Shown here: positions 10,888 to 21,767 of the stretch, piece after piece
How positions within the stretch are numbered: the stretch's first letter is position 1
Layout of the letters: the number at the start of each line of letters is the position of its first letter
Assembly: GCA_006386115.1 (NCBI GenBank)
Contig: VFIW01000101.1
Coordinates: forward strand, 87,279 to 151,278
Reading direction: 5' to 3'
From: Globisporangium splendens
Taxonomy: Eukaryota; Oomycota; Peronosporomycetes; Pythiales; Pythiaceae
DNA length: 64,000 bases
The notes under the pieces: model-generated
Database searches by the model: none
What the model saw: only the letters and a program-made list of their open reading frames with translations
What the model was told of the DNA's origin: nothing
Translations under genes and position numbers: made by a program

Positions 10888-12144
10888 TCAGAGATCGGTG
10901 CGCGGTCCCGAGGGAAGCGTGGCGCCAGCCTTCGGGGCTCCTGCTCGCGCGTTCGCGGCAGAATCACCGTCGTCGACACCCATAGCAGCCGAGATGTCCA
11001 TGTCCTGCATCACTCTCGTCAGGTTGGCATCCTGCTGCTCCTCTCGCTGCTGCTGCTGCTCGCGGATGCGCTCGAGCAGATCCGGGAGATACTCCTGCTC
11101 GTACCGCTTGGCGGCGTCGTCGATCGCAAGGAAGAACTTGTCCATGCCCTCGCCCGTGGCCGCCGAGACGCCGACGGAGCTCAGGTTGTTGTAGAACTCC
11201 TCGAGCACCAGACTCAGCGAGCGCGAGAGGTTGCCCATGTAGCTGTCGTCCTGCACCTGGTCGAGCGCCGTCTGGAACGCCTCAAAGTCCGTCATCCACT
11301 CCTGTGCGAAGTCGTGACGCAGCACGTCGATCTTGTTGAACGCGATCACGAACGGCAGTCGGAGCTTGTACAGGATACTGCACGCGTACAGCATGTTCGA
11401 CATGAATGTGTTGGGACTCGCAGTGCGAGGCGTGTCCACGACGTACACGATCACCGACGGGAACGTCGACGCCAGCGACTCGGTGATGATCTGGCCCGAC
11501 GCCGACCACGTGAACGCCTCAATTTGACCCGGCGTGTCCACCACCGCATAGCTTTAATATGTATACACAACAAAGCAATAAGTCGGCATGCTTGATGCAG
11601 CAGCAAGTACAAAGCACACAAAACAGAAGCAACGTACTCGAGGTCCTTACTGCGCTTGCCGATCAGATCGATCACTTGATCAAAACGCGTCGCAAACAGG
11701 TTCAGCGACGTCATGATCGCGCCGTTGGGACCGAGCCCATACTCGGTCATCACCTGCTTGTAGTCGACTGTGTCGCGGATGTCGATGTTCGCCGTGTACC
11801 CGGTCTTGCGCACGGCCGGATCCAGGTTCACAATGTAGTTTCGCATACCGTTCTCAAGACCATACGTCGCAATACGCTGCATAGCGCCACGCACATCCAC
11901 AAAGCACAAATTCAGCATCAACAAGCAGTGATAGAGAGACTAAGGACAGAGAAGCACATGCCACACACACCTGCATCAACGTGGTCTTGCCGCTGCCGGC
12001 CATACCGATCACGAGCATCGTCACGGGCTTGGGGTACATCTTGGGAATGCTCGGGTCCAACGCGAGCTTCTCGTAGGCGCTAGGCGCAGCAGGCGGCTGC
12101 GTGCCGGACGCCGCCGCAGCAGGAGCAGGAGGCAGATCGGCCAT
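10888..12144 (-). CDS. GPN1: GPN-loop GTPase 1 (XAB1/NPA3-like)
   Basis: Exons 11971..12144, 11638..11876 and 10888..11551 give 358 residues; introns are 94 and 86 nt. The second junction (GA|GTACGT..AAAG|C) restores [14 protein letters not shown], the usual family sequence. Motifs: P-loop GMAGSGKTT (~46-54), the Gly-Pro-Asn insertion in [16 protein letters not shown] (G3), FNKID (G4), and SAATGEGMD near the end of the G domain. The C-terminus is acidic/Gln-rich. GPN1 pairs with GPN3 for assembly and nuclear import of RNA polymerase II; its usual length is 360-390 residues. ATG 12144 fits the start better than an upstream in-frame ATG at 12243 because an initiator-like CCATTTCC..CAATTG lies about 15-35 nt before it. 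Essential and normally single-copy. Confidence 0.92.
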
Positions 12145-12392
12145 GCTGCGAGCAATTGTGGAAATGGACTCGCTCGTTCCAACCAGCGAAAGCTGTTGCT
12201 TCCGCTTAAGTTCGCATGTACCATCCAAGTGGTACAGGAACAATATTCACGAAATAATCGCTATTTGTGCAGTCGACAACAGTTAAGTCCGAATGTACCC
12301 ATCAACACGGTACATTTGTACTTCGCAAAATAACAGCGCTTTTGTGCGCTTCAGAAATCTATCGAACAGCATTGCTGCAGCTCTCATGCACT

Positions 12393-13952
12393 CTACAGCA
12401 GGAACCCTTGGTATGAGTTCAGCGCAAGTTGCAGTTGATAAAGTACGTCGACGGCCGTGGGTCGTGCCTTGGGATCCAGCGCTACGCAGGACTGAGCCAG
12501 CGCCGCAATGGCTGGTGGCGCTTTCTCGGATATCTGGATCTGGACCCGGCCGAACGACACCAGCTGCAAGATCGCCGTATCTGGAAGCACACGTCCCGAG
12601 TCCGTCTGCTTGGCATGTGCATATGGCAGCGCATGCGAGTCCAGTTCCGAGAGCACGACGCCAAACGAGAAGATGTCGGCCTTGTCGTCGTACCGCTCGC
12701 CCATCATCACCTCGGGTGCCATCCACAGCGACGTGCCGACACCCGCGGTCATCGTTCGGTAGCTGCTCTCGCGCGCTACCCCAAAGTCCGCGACCTTGGC
12801 GTGCCACTGCTTGTTTAATAAGATATTCATCGACTTGAGGTCGCGATGCAGCACAATCGGGTCCAGCGAGTGTAAGTACGTGAGCGCTTGCGCGACGTGG
12901 GTCGCGATCATCACCTTGTCGACGTCGAACCCGTGCGGACGTCGCTCCTCGGTCTCGAACCGCACGAGAAGAGCTCGCAGGTCTCTGCCTTCCATGTACT
13001 CCGAGACGACACACAGGTCAGTCAGGGAATCCCACGCGACTCCGATGAACTGGATCACGTGTGGATGGTCCAGCGACGCCATCATTTTGGCTTCCCTTAA
13101 GAACGCGTTGATCTCGTCTAGATCGCGACGGCTTTCTGGGAGAAGCTTTTTGATCGCGACACGCTGCTCTCGGTAGGTGCCTAGGTGCACTTCTCCAAAT
13201 CCACCTCGGTTGATCAGCGACGTGAACGCGATTTTCTCCAACGGGATCCGCAACGCAATAATGGTTTCATCTTCCCACAAACCTCCTCTTCCGTCTCCAT
13301 CGAGGAACGTCGAGGATGTTGTCCCCTTACGATGTCGGCTGTCTCCTGACATGGAGACGAAGGTACTCGAGGCGGCTTCGCCACTGTGTGGCGTCATCAA
13401 GTTGTCATCTCTCTTCTTTCGCGCCGCAGCTGCCAGCCGCCTTCGACGTGCTCTTTGCCAATACCAGAACGCGAGCCCTCCGATGAGAAGTACCCCAAGA
13501 ACGCATCCCAAGGTGATCCCAACGATGGTGCCAACACTCATGGGCTCACCTGGAAGGCAACATTCAAGAAGAAACAACCGACTTAATTTGTCAGTCTGCT
13601 ACTACCAGTGGACAAGGAGAAAGCTCATCGGTGCACGCTTTAGGAAAAATCACATACCTTCAGGAGGATTGCCACTTGGCGGCTCGGGCGGAAGACTTGG
13701 CGGCGGCAGCACATCTGATGTATTTCCCTTGGAATTGGACGTCGACCCAGGAAGTCCTGTGGAGCCACTGCTCCCAGAAGTGGACACTGCGACGGCGTTT
13801 ATCCCCGCTGGGGTCGGACCTGGCGACGGCGTCACGGCAGTAGGAGCTGGTACTGCATCTGGCGCGTTCCCACTGGATGTCGATGTCGACCCAGGAGGTT
13901 GTGTTGGCTCAGGTGGCGGTGTCGCAATAGCGAGATCTGGTGGTCCAGTGTC
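12393..13952 (-). CDS. Transmembrane TKL kinase A (5' end not resolved)
   Basis: Supported exons 13658..13952 and 12393..13549 are joined in phase 1 (108-nt intron) and give 483 residues. The upstream exon is a Pro/Thr/Ser-rich extracellular linker ending SGNPPEG. Then comes one membrane helix (VGTIVGITLGCVLGVLLIGG), a basic stop (RARRRR) and a TKL kinase: RGGFGEVHLG loop, VAIKKLL Lys, [20 protein letters not shown]. All catalytic residues are present. The acceptor CTGTACACCAG at 13953 shows that more 5' exons exist. Elicitin-like exons at 14443-14804 are the likely ectodomain, but I could not join them with confidence or find a signal peptide. It is the first of three tandem minus-strand paralogues. 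Confidence 0.85.
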
Positions 13953-14442
13953 CTGGTGTACAGCAGAGAACAGCGCAGGGGACGTTAAAGCACTCGTTCA
14001 GGGATTGAACGCCCCGCAGATGTCGAACACTAGAGCTTACCATCTTGGGCTCGCTTCCTGAGACCGGCTGCGTCGTTCGCGTCTCAGTGCGCGCGAGAAT
14101 GCGGACTTATCAGAGCGGCAATTCTGTGCTGTGCGCAGCTCCTCTGTGTACAGAGTGGACTCCACGGCGTAGAAACGGTCACTCTCGTGCACAACATATC
14201 ATCACGCATCCCACCCACGAGCACCTTTGCTGTCTGCAGAAAAGTGGTCAAAGTCAAGGAAGCATGGCAGGGTGACACCATAGAAATCTGATTCTGCCGC
14301 GCACGTTGCGTGTTGATTGGTTCTCCGATTGGCTGCACAAGGGACCGCAATCACGACAGCACACTCAGGTGTTTCGTTCTTGAAGAGCACAATCAATTGC
14401 CTAGTTCAGGAAGAGCTACGTGATGTGTGGATCATTTCACCA

Positions 14443-14804
14443 TTGCTACGCCCACTGGATTGCGGCATCTGAAGACTTCGTGAGAACGACTGCAATGCAC
14501 ACAAAAGTTTCACAGCAGAAGACGCCTTTTCCTGTGTCCGAATTTGACGCATCGCTCTGAACTGTCCAGTACCTGTCGGCGCATTCAGCGCATCAGAACG
14601 AATTGCTGCACCAACAACCTAACTGACGAAACTACATACCTCGGCATGACCCTGTACTTTGTTTCCCTTCAATCTGACTTGGACAAATTGCGCACAATGT
14701 CGAAATTGGTCTGTCCGCGCCACATTTGCTTCCAGAGTGGGTAAAGAGACCAGAGCTGTTCTCCATTAGCATGGCTCGGGTCTCATTGCCCGCCTGCTTG
14801 ATTT
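14443..14804 (-). other. Putative elicitin-like exons upstream of kinase A
   Basis: On the minus strand, 14640..14804 and 14443..14572 are flanked by good splice signals (TTTGCAG before, CGAG|GTATGT between, GACAG|GT after) and join in phase 1. The product has Cys in SGSKC, LCAIC, TGSC and LLC with spacings 10-3-13-26. The last three match the elicitin-like domain of the 37.2 kb kinase (3-15-26). The first Cys and the signal peptide are missing, and the stop of kinase B lies only 93 bp upstream, so this may be the truncated 5' part of kinase A. Confidence 0.35.
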
Positions 14805-14896
14805 CTGCAAACAAAAGCGAGATAGGGACTCGTAAACTCTCGTGATCGGGATCTGCTCTTGGTCGAAAAGTTGGCTCGAGACTTTACTTCGCACAT

Positions 14897-16393
14897 TCAA
14901 AACACAAAGTCTTCGTACATGCGCAATGCGAGCTGCAGCTTGTACGTGACGTCGACGGCAGTCGGCCGATCGCTTGGGTCCAGCGCCACGCAGGCGTTGG
15001 CGAGATCCACCATCGATTGCGGCGCGTTTGCTGATAGCTCGACTTTCAGTCGGCCAAGCGACACCATTTGCAGCAATGCCGTGTCTGGGAGCACGCGACC
15101 AGAGTTCGTCTCCTTTGCCTCGGCATACGGGAGCATATGCGAATCCAATTCCGAGAGCACGACGCCAAACGAGAAGATATCTGCTTTCTCGTCGTACCGT
15201 TCTCCCATCATGACCTCGGGCGCCATCCACAGCGAGGTGCCAACCCCAGCAGTCATTGTGCGATCGCTGCTCTCTCGTGAGACGCCAAAGTCGGTGATCT
15301 TCGCGTCCAAGTAGCTGTCTAGTAAAATATTCTTCGACTTGAGGTCACGATGCAGCACGACCGGGAGCAGCGAGTGAAGATATGTGAGTGCGTGCGCGAC
15401 GTGGAACGCGATCTTGACTTTGTCGGCATCAAAGCCGTGTGGTCGATGCTCTTGCGTCTCAAACCGCGTCAGCAGTGCACGCAGGTCGCCACCCTCCATG
15501 AATTCCGACACGACGCAGAGATCTGTGAGTGAATCCCATGCCACACCGATAAAGCGCACGATCCGAGGGTGTTCCATCGATGCCATGAGTTTCGTTTCCG
15601 CGAGAAACGAGTTGATTTGCCGCAGATTCTTGCGCATTTCTGGAAGCAAACTCTTGATCGCCACGCGTTGGTCCCTGTACGACCCAGAGTACACTTCGCC
15701 GTACCCGCCTCGACTGATCAGCGCCGAGCGCACCACTTTGTCAAACGGGATCCGCAGAGCCACGATCTCGTCGTCCTCCCACATGCCGCCCGACTTATCT
15801 CGATACAACGAGTGCGACGTGCCATTCGACGAGAGCGTCGTGCTGTTGTTGCTCCTGGTGCCTCGATTCATCCTCGCCCCTGAAGCGAAACTTCCTACGA
15901 ACGGATCCATCGAGTACGGTGTCGTGTCTGAGGTCATCTCCAGATCTTTCCGACTCGCAGTGGCAGCACTCAGTTCGCGTCTGTTTCGGCGACGGTAGTA
16001 CAGGACAATGATTCCGAGTAGCGCTAAAACAGTAAACACGGACGCGAGCGTGATGCCAACGATCCCGCCGATACTCATCGGAGGTTCGTTGGGAGGTGGT
16101 CCTGGGGGGTCGCGACCTGGGGGCGGGAGCGGAGGCAGGTTGTTCGGATCAAAATCTGACGGCGGTTCAAAGGGCTGCGAATGGGATTGAGAACCCCCTG
16201 CCTGTGAATTTGGTTCGCCGTTTTCTTGTAGCCTCCTGTCTTCTGGACTCTTCTTATCAGCGCCTGCCACCAAGAGGTTCGCAAACTCAACGACCTCCAC
16301 CGCCAGTGTCCGTCGAGACTCAGCTGCTGCCACCGCCTGTGTAGGCTGTGTGGTATTCGCTGACATACCTGCACTTGGATTCTCTGCTCCCAT
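14897..16393 (-). CDS. Transmembrane TKL kinase B
   Basis: 498 residues from ATG 16393 in one exon. The frame is open further upstream but has no ATG there, and CGTCCAG just before the ATG looks like a splice acceptor, so a 5' exon may be missing. Residues ~1-120 are extracellular-type Ser/Pro/Gln-rich sequence with a PPLPPPGRDPPGPPP run. A membrane helix follows (IVGITLASVFTVLALLGIIV), then a YYRRRNRR stop-transfer. The kinase has [32 protein letters not shown] and SLWMAPEV, so it should be active. The C-lobe shares a 251-bp identical stretch with kinase C (15042-15292 and 17160-17410). No signal peptide is seen in this model; the helix could act as signal anchor. Confidence 0.85.
   Translation of the reverse strand: MGAENPSAGMSANTTQPTQAVAAAESRRTLAVEVVEFANLLVAGADKKSPEDRRLQENGEPNSQAGGSQSHSQPFEPPSDFDPNNLPPLPPPGRDPPGPPPNEPPMSIGGIVGITLASVFTVLALLGIIVLYYRRRNRRELSAATASRKDLEMTSDTTPYSMDPFVGSFASGARMNRGTRSNNSTTLSSNGTSHSLYRDKSGGMWEDDEIVALRIPFDKVVRSALISRGGYGEVYSGSYRDQRVAIKSLLPEMRKNLRQINSFLAETKLMASMEHPRIVRFIGVAWDSLTDLCVVSEFMEGGDLRALLTRFETQEHRPHGFDADKVKIAFHVAHALTYLHSLLPVVLHRDLKSKNILLDSYLDAKITDFGVSRESSDRTMTAGVGTSLWMAPEVMMGERYDEKADIFSFGVVLSELDSHMLPYAEAKETNSGRVLPDTALLQMVSLGRLKVELSANAPQSMVDLANACVALDPSDRPTAVDVTYKLQLALRMYEDFVF
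15042..15292. repeat. 251-bp tract identical to 17160-17410
   Basis: Base-for-base identical in my reading to the same kinase-domain region of kinase C (offset 2118), with substitutions starting at once on both sides. This is the pattern of recent gene conversion between tandem paralogues. Confidence 0.85.
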
Positions 16394-17017
16394 TGCCTGG
16401 ACGATAGGAAATGAATACCAAACACACGAAAAAGGACACAACAATCAGCACCACTCGCACGAGCACAGCGCATTCTTTTGACAAGCAGCGCGCACCTTGG
16501 AGACTACGGCGCGCGTACTTCGGTGGACGCTACGCGCTCGCGTCACGCCAGAGGCAATAGAGCAGTGGCCGCAAACGCAGACCAAGCGCGAGTCTCAGCA
16601 GCCTCAGCAGCTCTGCTTGCAAAGCGTATTCGTGTGCAGTAAACGTGGCGCTTGCGAGCGCCGCCGATCGTCGAGTTGAGGTTGGAAAGGAGCCTGTCCT
16701 TTCTCGCCCACCAAAACTGATGCTGACCTTTCGTTTCGCGCTTGTGATTGGCTATAATCAGATGGAGTCAGTGCTTTCACTGGCTCAAAATTACACGAGC
16801 TGCACACCGACAAGCAGTATTATGCCCTACGAAGATGAAAGGAGATATAGGTTATATCAAACTGGTTAAAAGAGAGTTTGTGTGAGCAGCACAATTTCTT
16901 TCGGTGTGGTTGCTTCTTTTGGTGAATAAATCGGTTGGTTTATACCCTATATGTTTTAACGATTCTCCTAGGGTAATTTTACCGCTGAAAAGAGACTCGG
17001 GGATACTGGTACGGTAT

Positions 17018-18510
17018 CTAAAACACAAACTCGTGCGATTTCAGCATGACTTGCAGTCGGTAGAGCAAGTCGGACGCCGTCGGTCGGTCCTTCGGCTCTA
17101 ATGCTGTACACGCGTCGGCGAGATCCACCATCGCTTGCGGCGCCTCCGCTGAAAGCTGCACTTTCAGTCGGCCAAGCGACACCATTTGCAGCAATGCCGT
17201 GTCTGGGAGCACGCGACCAGAGTTCGTCTCCTTTGCCTCGGCATACGGGAGCATATGCGAATCCAATTCCGAGAGCACGACGCCAAACGAGAAGATATCT
17301 GCTTTCTCGTCGTACCGTTCTCCCATCATGACCTCGGGCGCCATCCACAGCGAGGTGCCAACCCCAGCAGTCATTGTGCGATCGCTGCTCTCTCGTGAGA
17401 CGCCAAAGTCAGTGATTTTGGCATTGAAGTTGCGGTCTAACAGGATGTTCTTGGATTTGAGATCGCGATGCAAGACGATCGGGTCCAGTGAATGGAGGTA
17501 TGTGAGCGCGTGCGCGACGTGGAACGCGATCTGGACTTTGTCGTGATCAAAACCATGCGGCCGATGCTCTTTTGTTTCAAAGCGCGTCAACAGCGCGCGC
17601 AGGTCGCCACCGTCCATGAACTCCGAGACGACACAGAGATCTGCGAGCGAATCCCAAGCAACACCGATGAACGCGACAATGCGAGGGTGCTCCAGCGCTG
17701 CCATGAGCTTCGTTTCAGCTAAGAACGCGTTGATTTGCCGCAGATCCTTGCGCATCGCAGGCAACAGCGTCTTGATCGCCACGCACTGGTCCTTGTAGGT
17801 CCCAACGTGGACTTCGCCATACCCGCCTCGACTCAGCAGCGAAGACACCACGACTTTCTCTAACGGGATCCGGAGCGCGGTGATCGCGTCATCTGTCCAC
17901 AGCCCGTTCTCGTTGCTGCGGATACCTGGGTCACCACTGCCAGCTGAGACGGAGGTGAAGTGGCCTGAGGATAAGCCGTTGGTGAGGTCTGGTGTGTTTG
18001 TGGCCACGCCAAAGTCTTTTTCGCCCTTAGCTGCTGTGTTTGCGTTTGCGTTTTTCTTGCGGCGACAGCAAAACCGGTAGAGCAGGAACACGATGAGCAC
18101 AATTACCGCCGTTCCCGCCAGTGTCATGCCAGCGACCATCTCGACGGTCATACTCGTTCCTAAAGCGTGGAAGAGTAGAAAAGTCTGTCAAGCAACCTCT
18201 GTCTCCACAACGCGTCTCCAGACGATAGTAAGAGCCACTAACCTTCCACTTCGATATATTTGTACGAATCACCAGGTTGAGAATCGCTCTTCGAGGCAGC
18301 AGCGTCACCGAGAGAACTCCCTGCGCCGCCAGTTGAAGCCGTGGAGCTGCTGCTGCTGCTGCTGAATGCCGTCGACGCCGAGGACGCCACCTCGTTTTCA
18401 TCTGGTTCGTTCTCATTTGGCTTTTCGGTCGCAGCGCGTAGGAACGCACGGTTTAAAGACAACACAGAGTCTCCATGTGCGTCGTTGATTCCCTGGAGAT
18501 CCGACGGCAT
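17018..18510 (-). CDS. Transmembrane TKL kinase C
   Basis: Exons 18243..18510 and 17018..18159 are joined in phase 1 (83-nt intron, GAAG|GTTAGT..CTTTAG) and give 469 residues from the first in-frame ATG. The frame continues upstream without an ATG, so a 5' exon is possible. The N-terminal part is acidic then Ser/Ala-rich; one helix (VAGMTLAGTAVIVLIVFLLY) is followed by RFCCRRKK, then the kinase: [40 protein letters not shown]. It is complete for catalysis. No signal peptide is visible. Its closest relative is kinase B next door; the shared identical tract makes the C-lobes more alike than the rest. Confidence 0.85.
17160..17410. repeat. 251-bp tract identical to 15042-15292
   Basis: Partner of the conversion-like tract in kinase B. 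It covers the DFG-to-C-lobe region from DFGVSRESSDRT to RLKV. Confidence 0.85.
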
Positions 18511-20379
18511 CGTGCAGAATGACGAGTTGACTCTGGTGACCTGGAGACCACGAGCGCAGTGGGCTGAGCTGCTCGAGACGCTGTGCGGTAATGAAACACG
18601 TCTCAAATGAGCGTCTTGATCTCAGGTGTGGTTCGCATTTTTCAAATCCCGCTGCAGTGATCCCAGCAGCCGATTAATTTCTGGATATTACGCCGCTCTT
18701 CGTATTACTGTCCCCCTAAATTGGAACTTGATTCTTTTGATGGGTTTATGATCATGGTTCACAGCATTTAAGCAAAGCGGCAGCATATATATGAAGGTTC
18801 GATATGTGAGATAAGGAGGATACATTTCGGCATCCAGAAAATCAAGTCAGCAAGATCGTTAGGAAAATAAACGATGCCCTATCAGACTGGAGTGGGTCGT
18901 AGGCTTGTCGGCGAGCCCAACAGAGCTCATCTAGTTGCCATTGGACTGAAACTCTCGCGTAGTAATACACTGTTTATAATTTGTTTCGAGCAGTAGCTCA
19001 CGTCAAGCGCTTCAGGAGAATTCTCAGCTTGCTTTCGGATGCTTCGATACCTAGCAAAAGAGATCACAAGGTGGTCTGTGCCATCATGAGACTGGTATCG
19101 ACATCTCGCTTCGAAAATGACTGGTGACTCGCAGGTTTTGCGGTATGGTCCAATGCAAGTCACCTGCAGCTCGGATCACATTGGTAATCTTGGTCATAAT
19201 GCGATTCAATGTTTTGATTCGACTGAACAATCCTTCTTGGACATCTGATAGGCTCGGTGAATGCTTCAAGGACTGTAATGGCGGAACGTCATATGATGAA
19301 TGTGATTAAAGCGCGCACGAATATGCTGATCCTGCTGGTTCGTCCGGTCATTGTTTTCTTCGAGTGCGTGGGCAGTCTCCCAGATTTATATGAACTGCCG
19401 TGTCCAACCTTTGTTTTTGAAAAGCGAACTTGTGCTTGATTGCGATGCTGAAGACACAAATGAAAAGGAAAACTTCTCTCTAGAGGTTGTAAACTTCGAT
19501 CACCAGACTCCGCGATAAAGCAGCAGAAAGTATGATGTGAAATTAGTTTTCGCTTTTCAGTTAAAATGAGGCATATTGTGTTATGTATCCATTCTCCCAG
19601 CTACATTGTCAGAGCAGCCTCGACTCGAAGTGAGGTGTGAAATTAGTTTTGCTGACCACAAAAAGCTGCCGATATTGGTTTTAGAGATTACGATGTTGCT
19701 GCTGGCTACGTTGACCGCTTGACTCTTTTGTGCAGTGGAGGAGAGATGGCTGGCACCGTGGCTGCATCAGTGGTTGGCGACAGTTTTAAGGTAAGGTAGA
19801 TTGTGTTGTGCGGGTCGAACGAAAATATCCATTCCCTGAGCTGCACTACGAAGTAGTTTCGGCTCGGAGTGCAGAGGTGGAAGGGAATGCAAACGGAGAT
19901 GCCTACGACATCTACGTTTTCTTGTCCTGATGGTGTTCGTTGCCAAGGTGTGCTTGCATGTTGAGGGATAGATCAAATCTCCTTGTACGGTCTCTGGCAG
20001 TAAGACACAGAGTAAAGGCGATCGGTATGGATGGTGCCGCAGTCTCCATCCGTCACTTTCTCATCGCAGCAAACGCAAAAAAGATCTCGTCATGGCCGCT
20101 TGGTTATGACGAGCAAGTCGTCCGGTGTCACCTGAGTCCAGGTGGTTATCGAACCAGTGTTGTATATCTCCACTCCAGAGGCGTCAGTGGGTACGTAGAT
20201 GCAAGTGGGCATGATGGAAAGAGAAGTACGATCAAAGCGTGACCTGTAGAGGATTCTACTGGCTTTGCAATTACCAGAGATAAACGACTCAAACATCCAT
20301 ACATTTCTCGCAATCGAGCACGTCACGACAAACAGCAACTCTTGATTCTATCTAGCCGGCAGGGAAACAAGCAAGTACG
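18511..20379. other. Long gene-poor spacer with diverged direct repeats
   Basis: Contains no supported gene. TGTGAAATTAGTTTT occurs near 19536 and 19636. A longer motif (ATTGTGTT..ATCCATTC..CAGCTRCA..CTCGRAGTG) occurs at about 19571-19635 and again at 19798-19875, which suggests an old direct duplication. A minus-strand open frame at 20090-20338 ends just below the transglutaminase gene and is not recognisable. Confidence 0.4.
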
Positions 20380-21741
20380 CTAGAACTGCGCTGGCACGAC
20401 GTTGCCTGGATCCATGCAGTTGCCATTCACCGACTGCTCCAGCAATTGACGCACGCGGCTGTACGCGATGCCCACTTTCGAGACCACATCGAGCGCGGGC
20501 GTCGTCTGAGGGAACCAGAGGAAGTCCGGGTGTTCGTCCAGCGATTTCTCGATCCACTCGCCACCGACGATCTCGCCGTTCGCGTCGAGCTCCAAAAAAT
20601 ACGTGTACTCGGCAAAATCCGTGAATTTAGCGGGGTCCAGCGTGAGCACCAGCGGTCCGTCTTCGAGCGCCTCGACGATCCAACTGAACCGCGTCGTCAT
20701 CCGCATCAGCGACACCGCATCGTCGTTAAACGGGAACTTGTCCATTCCAAAGTAGACCTGCGCAGCATCCTTGAGCGTCCAGGGTGTCGCCTCCAGCACT
20801 TGGTACCCGCGCACGGGTTGGTTCCACACCTCGCGACCTGCGGTGACGTCCACGACGACCGATTTCTTGAGTTTGCCCAGGATATTGGCGATCGCGATGT
20901 GGAAGAACCCAGCACCAAGATCGCGGAACCGCGGATCCAAGTGGCGGCCGAATTTGTCGCGATCCATGGTCTTGTCGGTCGTGTCGTTCCCGTTGAACCG
21001 GGAGCCTGTGAACACGGTCGGCAGGTCGGCGCCGTCGTACACCTCCGTAATCAGCGCCTTGATGTCCATGGCCTTGAACTCGACGCCGTTCATCGTGACC
21101 GCGCACTTTGGCTCGGGCTCCATGATCGCTGCTGGTGCCCACGCATGACAGAGACCAAACCACGTCGGGATGCAGAAGCCACTGGTCTCGCGCTTGCGCT
21201 TGCCGCACACACTGCCGTCTTTCAGATCGCTGCAATCGCGGTCCGTCGTGCACACCCTGCGCGTCTTCCTCTTGAGCACGCCGTTGGTCTCCGAGACCGT
21301 CGTCATGAACGCCGAGATGTTCAAGTCGAACGCGCGCGCGTACTTCTCCGCGGGACTCGCACGGCCTTGGTCCCATTCGTAGTTGATGCCGTCCAGGAAC
21401 GACGGCCAGTACCCGCTCGGCCACGGCATTGTCGGACAGTCACCGCGCTCCGGCAAATTCGCCAGCTTCCGATCGAACGCGACGCCGAAAAACGCCTCCA
21501 GGCGCGACAAATCGGTCGCGTTGTTCAGTTCGCGCGCCTCACCTGTCACTGTCGTGAACACGGGCGAATCCACAGACAGCGCCTCGCCGCGCGCAGGATG
21601 GTCGTCATTGAGCACGAAGCCTTCACTCTCGTTCGTGGCCATCGTGACCGGGCTCTCATACAGCGACGCGCCATGGACTGAAGTCGTTATCGCCATCACG
21701 ATAATGGTCCATGCTGTGAGAGCGGGGGATACGTGCATCAT
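20380..21741 (-). CDS. Secreted transglutaminase elicitor (GP42-like, Pep-13 type)
   Basis: 453 residues, no intron. The signal peptide is residues 1-24 (ALTAWTIIVMAITTSVHG core). The body matches the oomycete transglutaminase elicitor family: WPSGYWPSFLDGIN (~109), SPAEKYA, the Cys-rich VCTTDRDCSDLKDGSVC, then GLCHAWAPAA with the likely catalytic Cys, and GAGFFHIAIAN. The Pep-13-like segment VWNQPVRGYQVLE is at residues ~305-317; in Phytophthora this surface peptide is the part seen by plant immune receptors. The enzyme cross-links Gln and Lys side chains, probably at the cell wall. An Inr-like element lies 13-26 nt upstream. The gene stands alone among the kinases on the same strand. All main motifs are present, so it looks functional. 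Confidence 0.93.
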   Translation of the reverse strand: MMHVSPALTAWTIIVMAITTSVHGASLYESPVTMATNESEGFVLNDDHPARGEALSVDSPVFTTVTGEARELNNATDLSRLEAFFGVAFDRKLANLPERGDCPTMPWPSGYWPSFLDGINYEWDQGRASPAEKYARAFDLNISAFMTTVSETNGVLKRKTRRVCTTDRDCSDLKDGSVCGKRKRETSGFCIPTWFGLCHAWAPAAIMEPEPKCAVTMNGVEFKAMDIKALITEVYDGADLPTVFTGSRFNGNDTTDKTMDRDKFGRHLDPRFRDLGAGFFHIAIANILGKLKKSVVVDVTAGREVWNQPVRGYQVLEATPWTLKDAAQVYFGMDKFPFNDDAVSLMRMTTRFSWIVEALEDGPLVLTLDPAKFTDFAEYTYFLELDANGEIVGGEWIEKSLDEHPDFLWFPQTTPALDVVSKVGIAYSRVRQLLEQSVNGNCMDPGNVVPAQF

Positions 21742-21753
21742 GCAGCGGATTCG

Positions 21754-21767
21754 CTAATGCAAATGAG
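21754..21767 (-). promoter_or_regulatory. Inr+FPR-like core promoter of the transglutaminase gene
   Basis: CTCATTTGCATTAG on the minus strand, 13-26 nt before the ATG at 21741, fits the oomycete initiator with a partial FPR. Confidence 0.5.

Noticed and set aside
11451..11924. Reading GPN1 straight through its second intron
   Set aside because: The continuous frame leaves the family sequence after DLEY and becomes Arg-rich; splicing at GA|GTACGT restores DTPGQIE.
14814..14897. Possible signal-peptide exon for kinase A
   Set aside because: No ATG and no hydrophobic stretch on the minus strand between the stop of kinase B and the first elicitin-like exon.
20446..21681. 411-codon plus-strand frame opposite the transglutaminase gene
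   Set aside because: Antisense shadow caused by high GC at third codon positions; the minus strand has clear family motifs.
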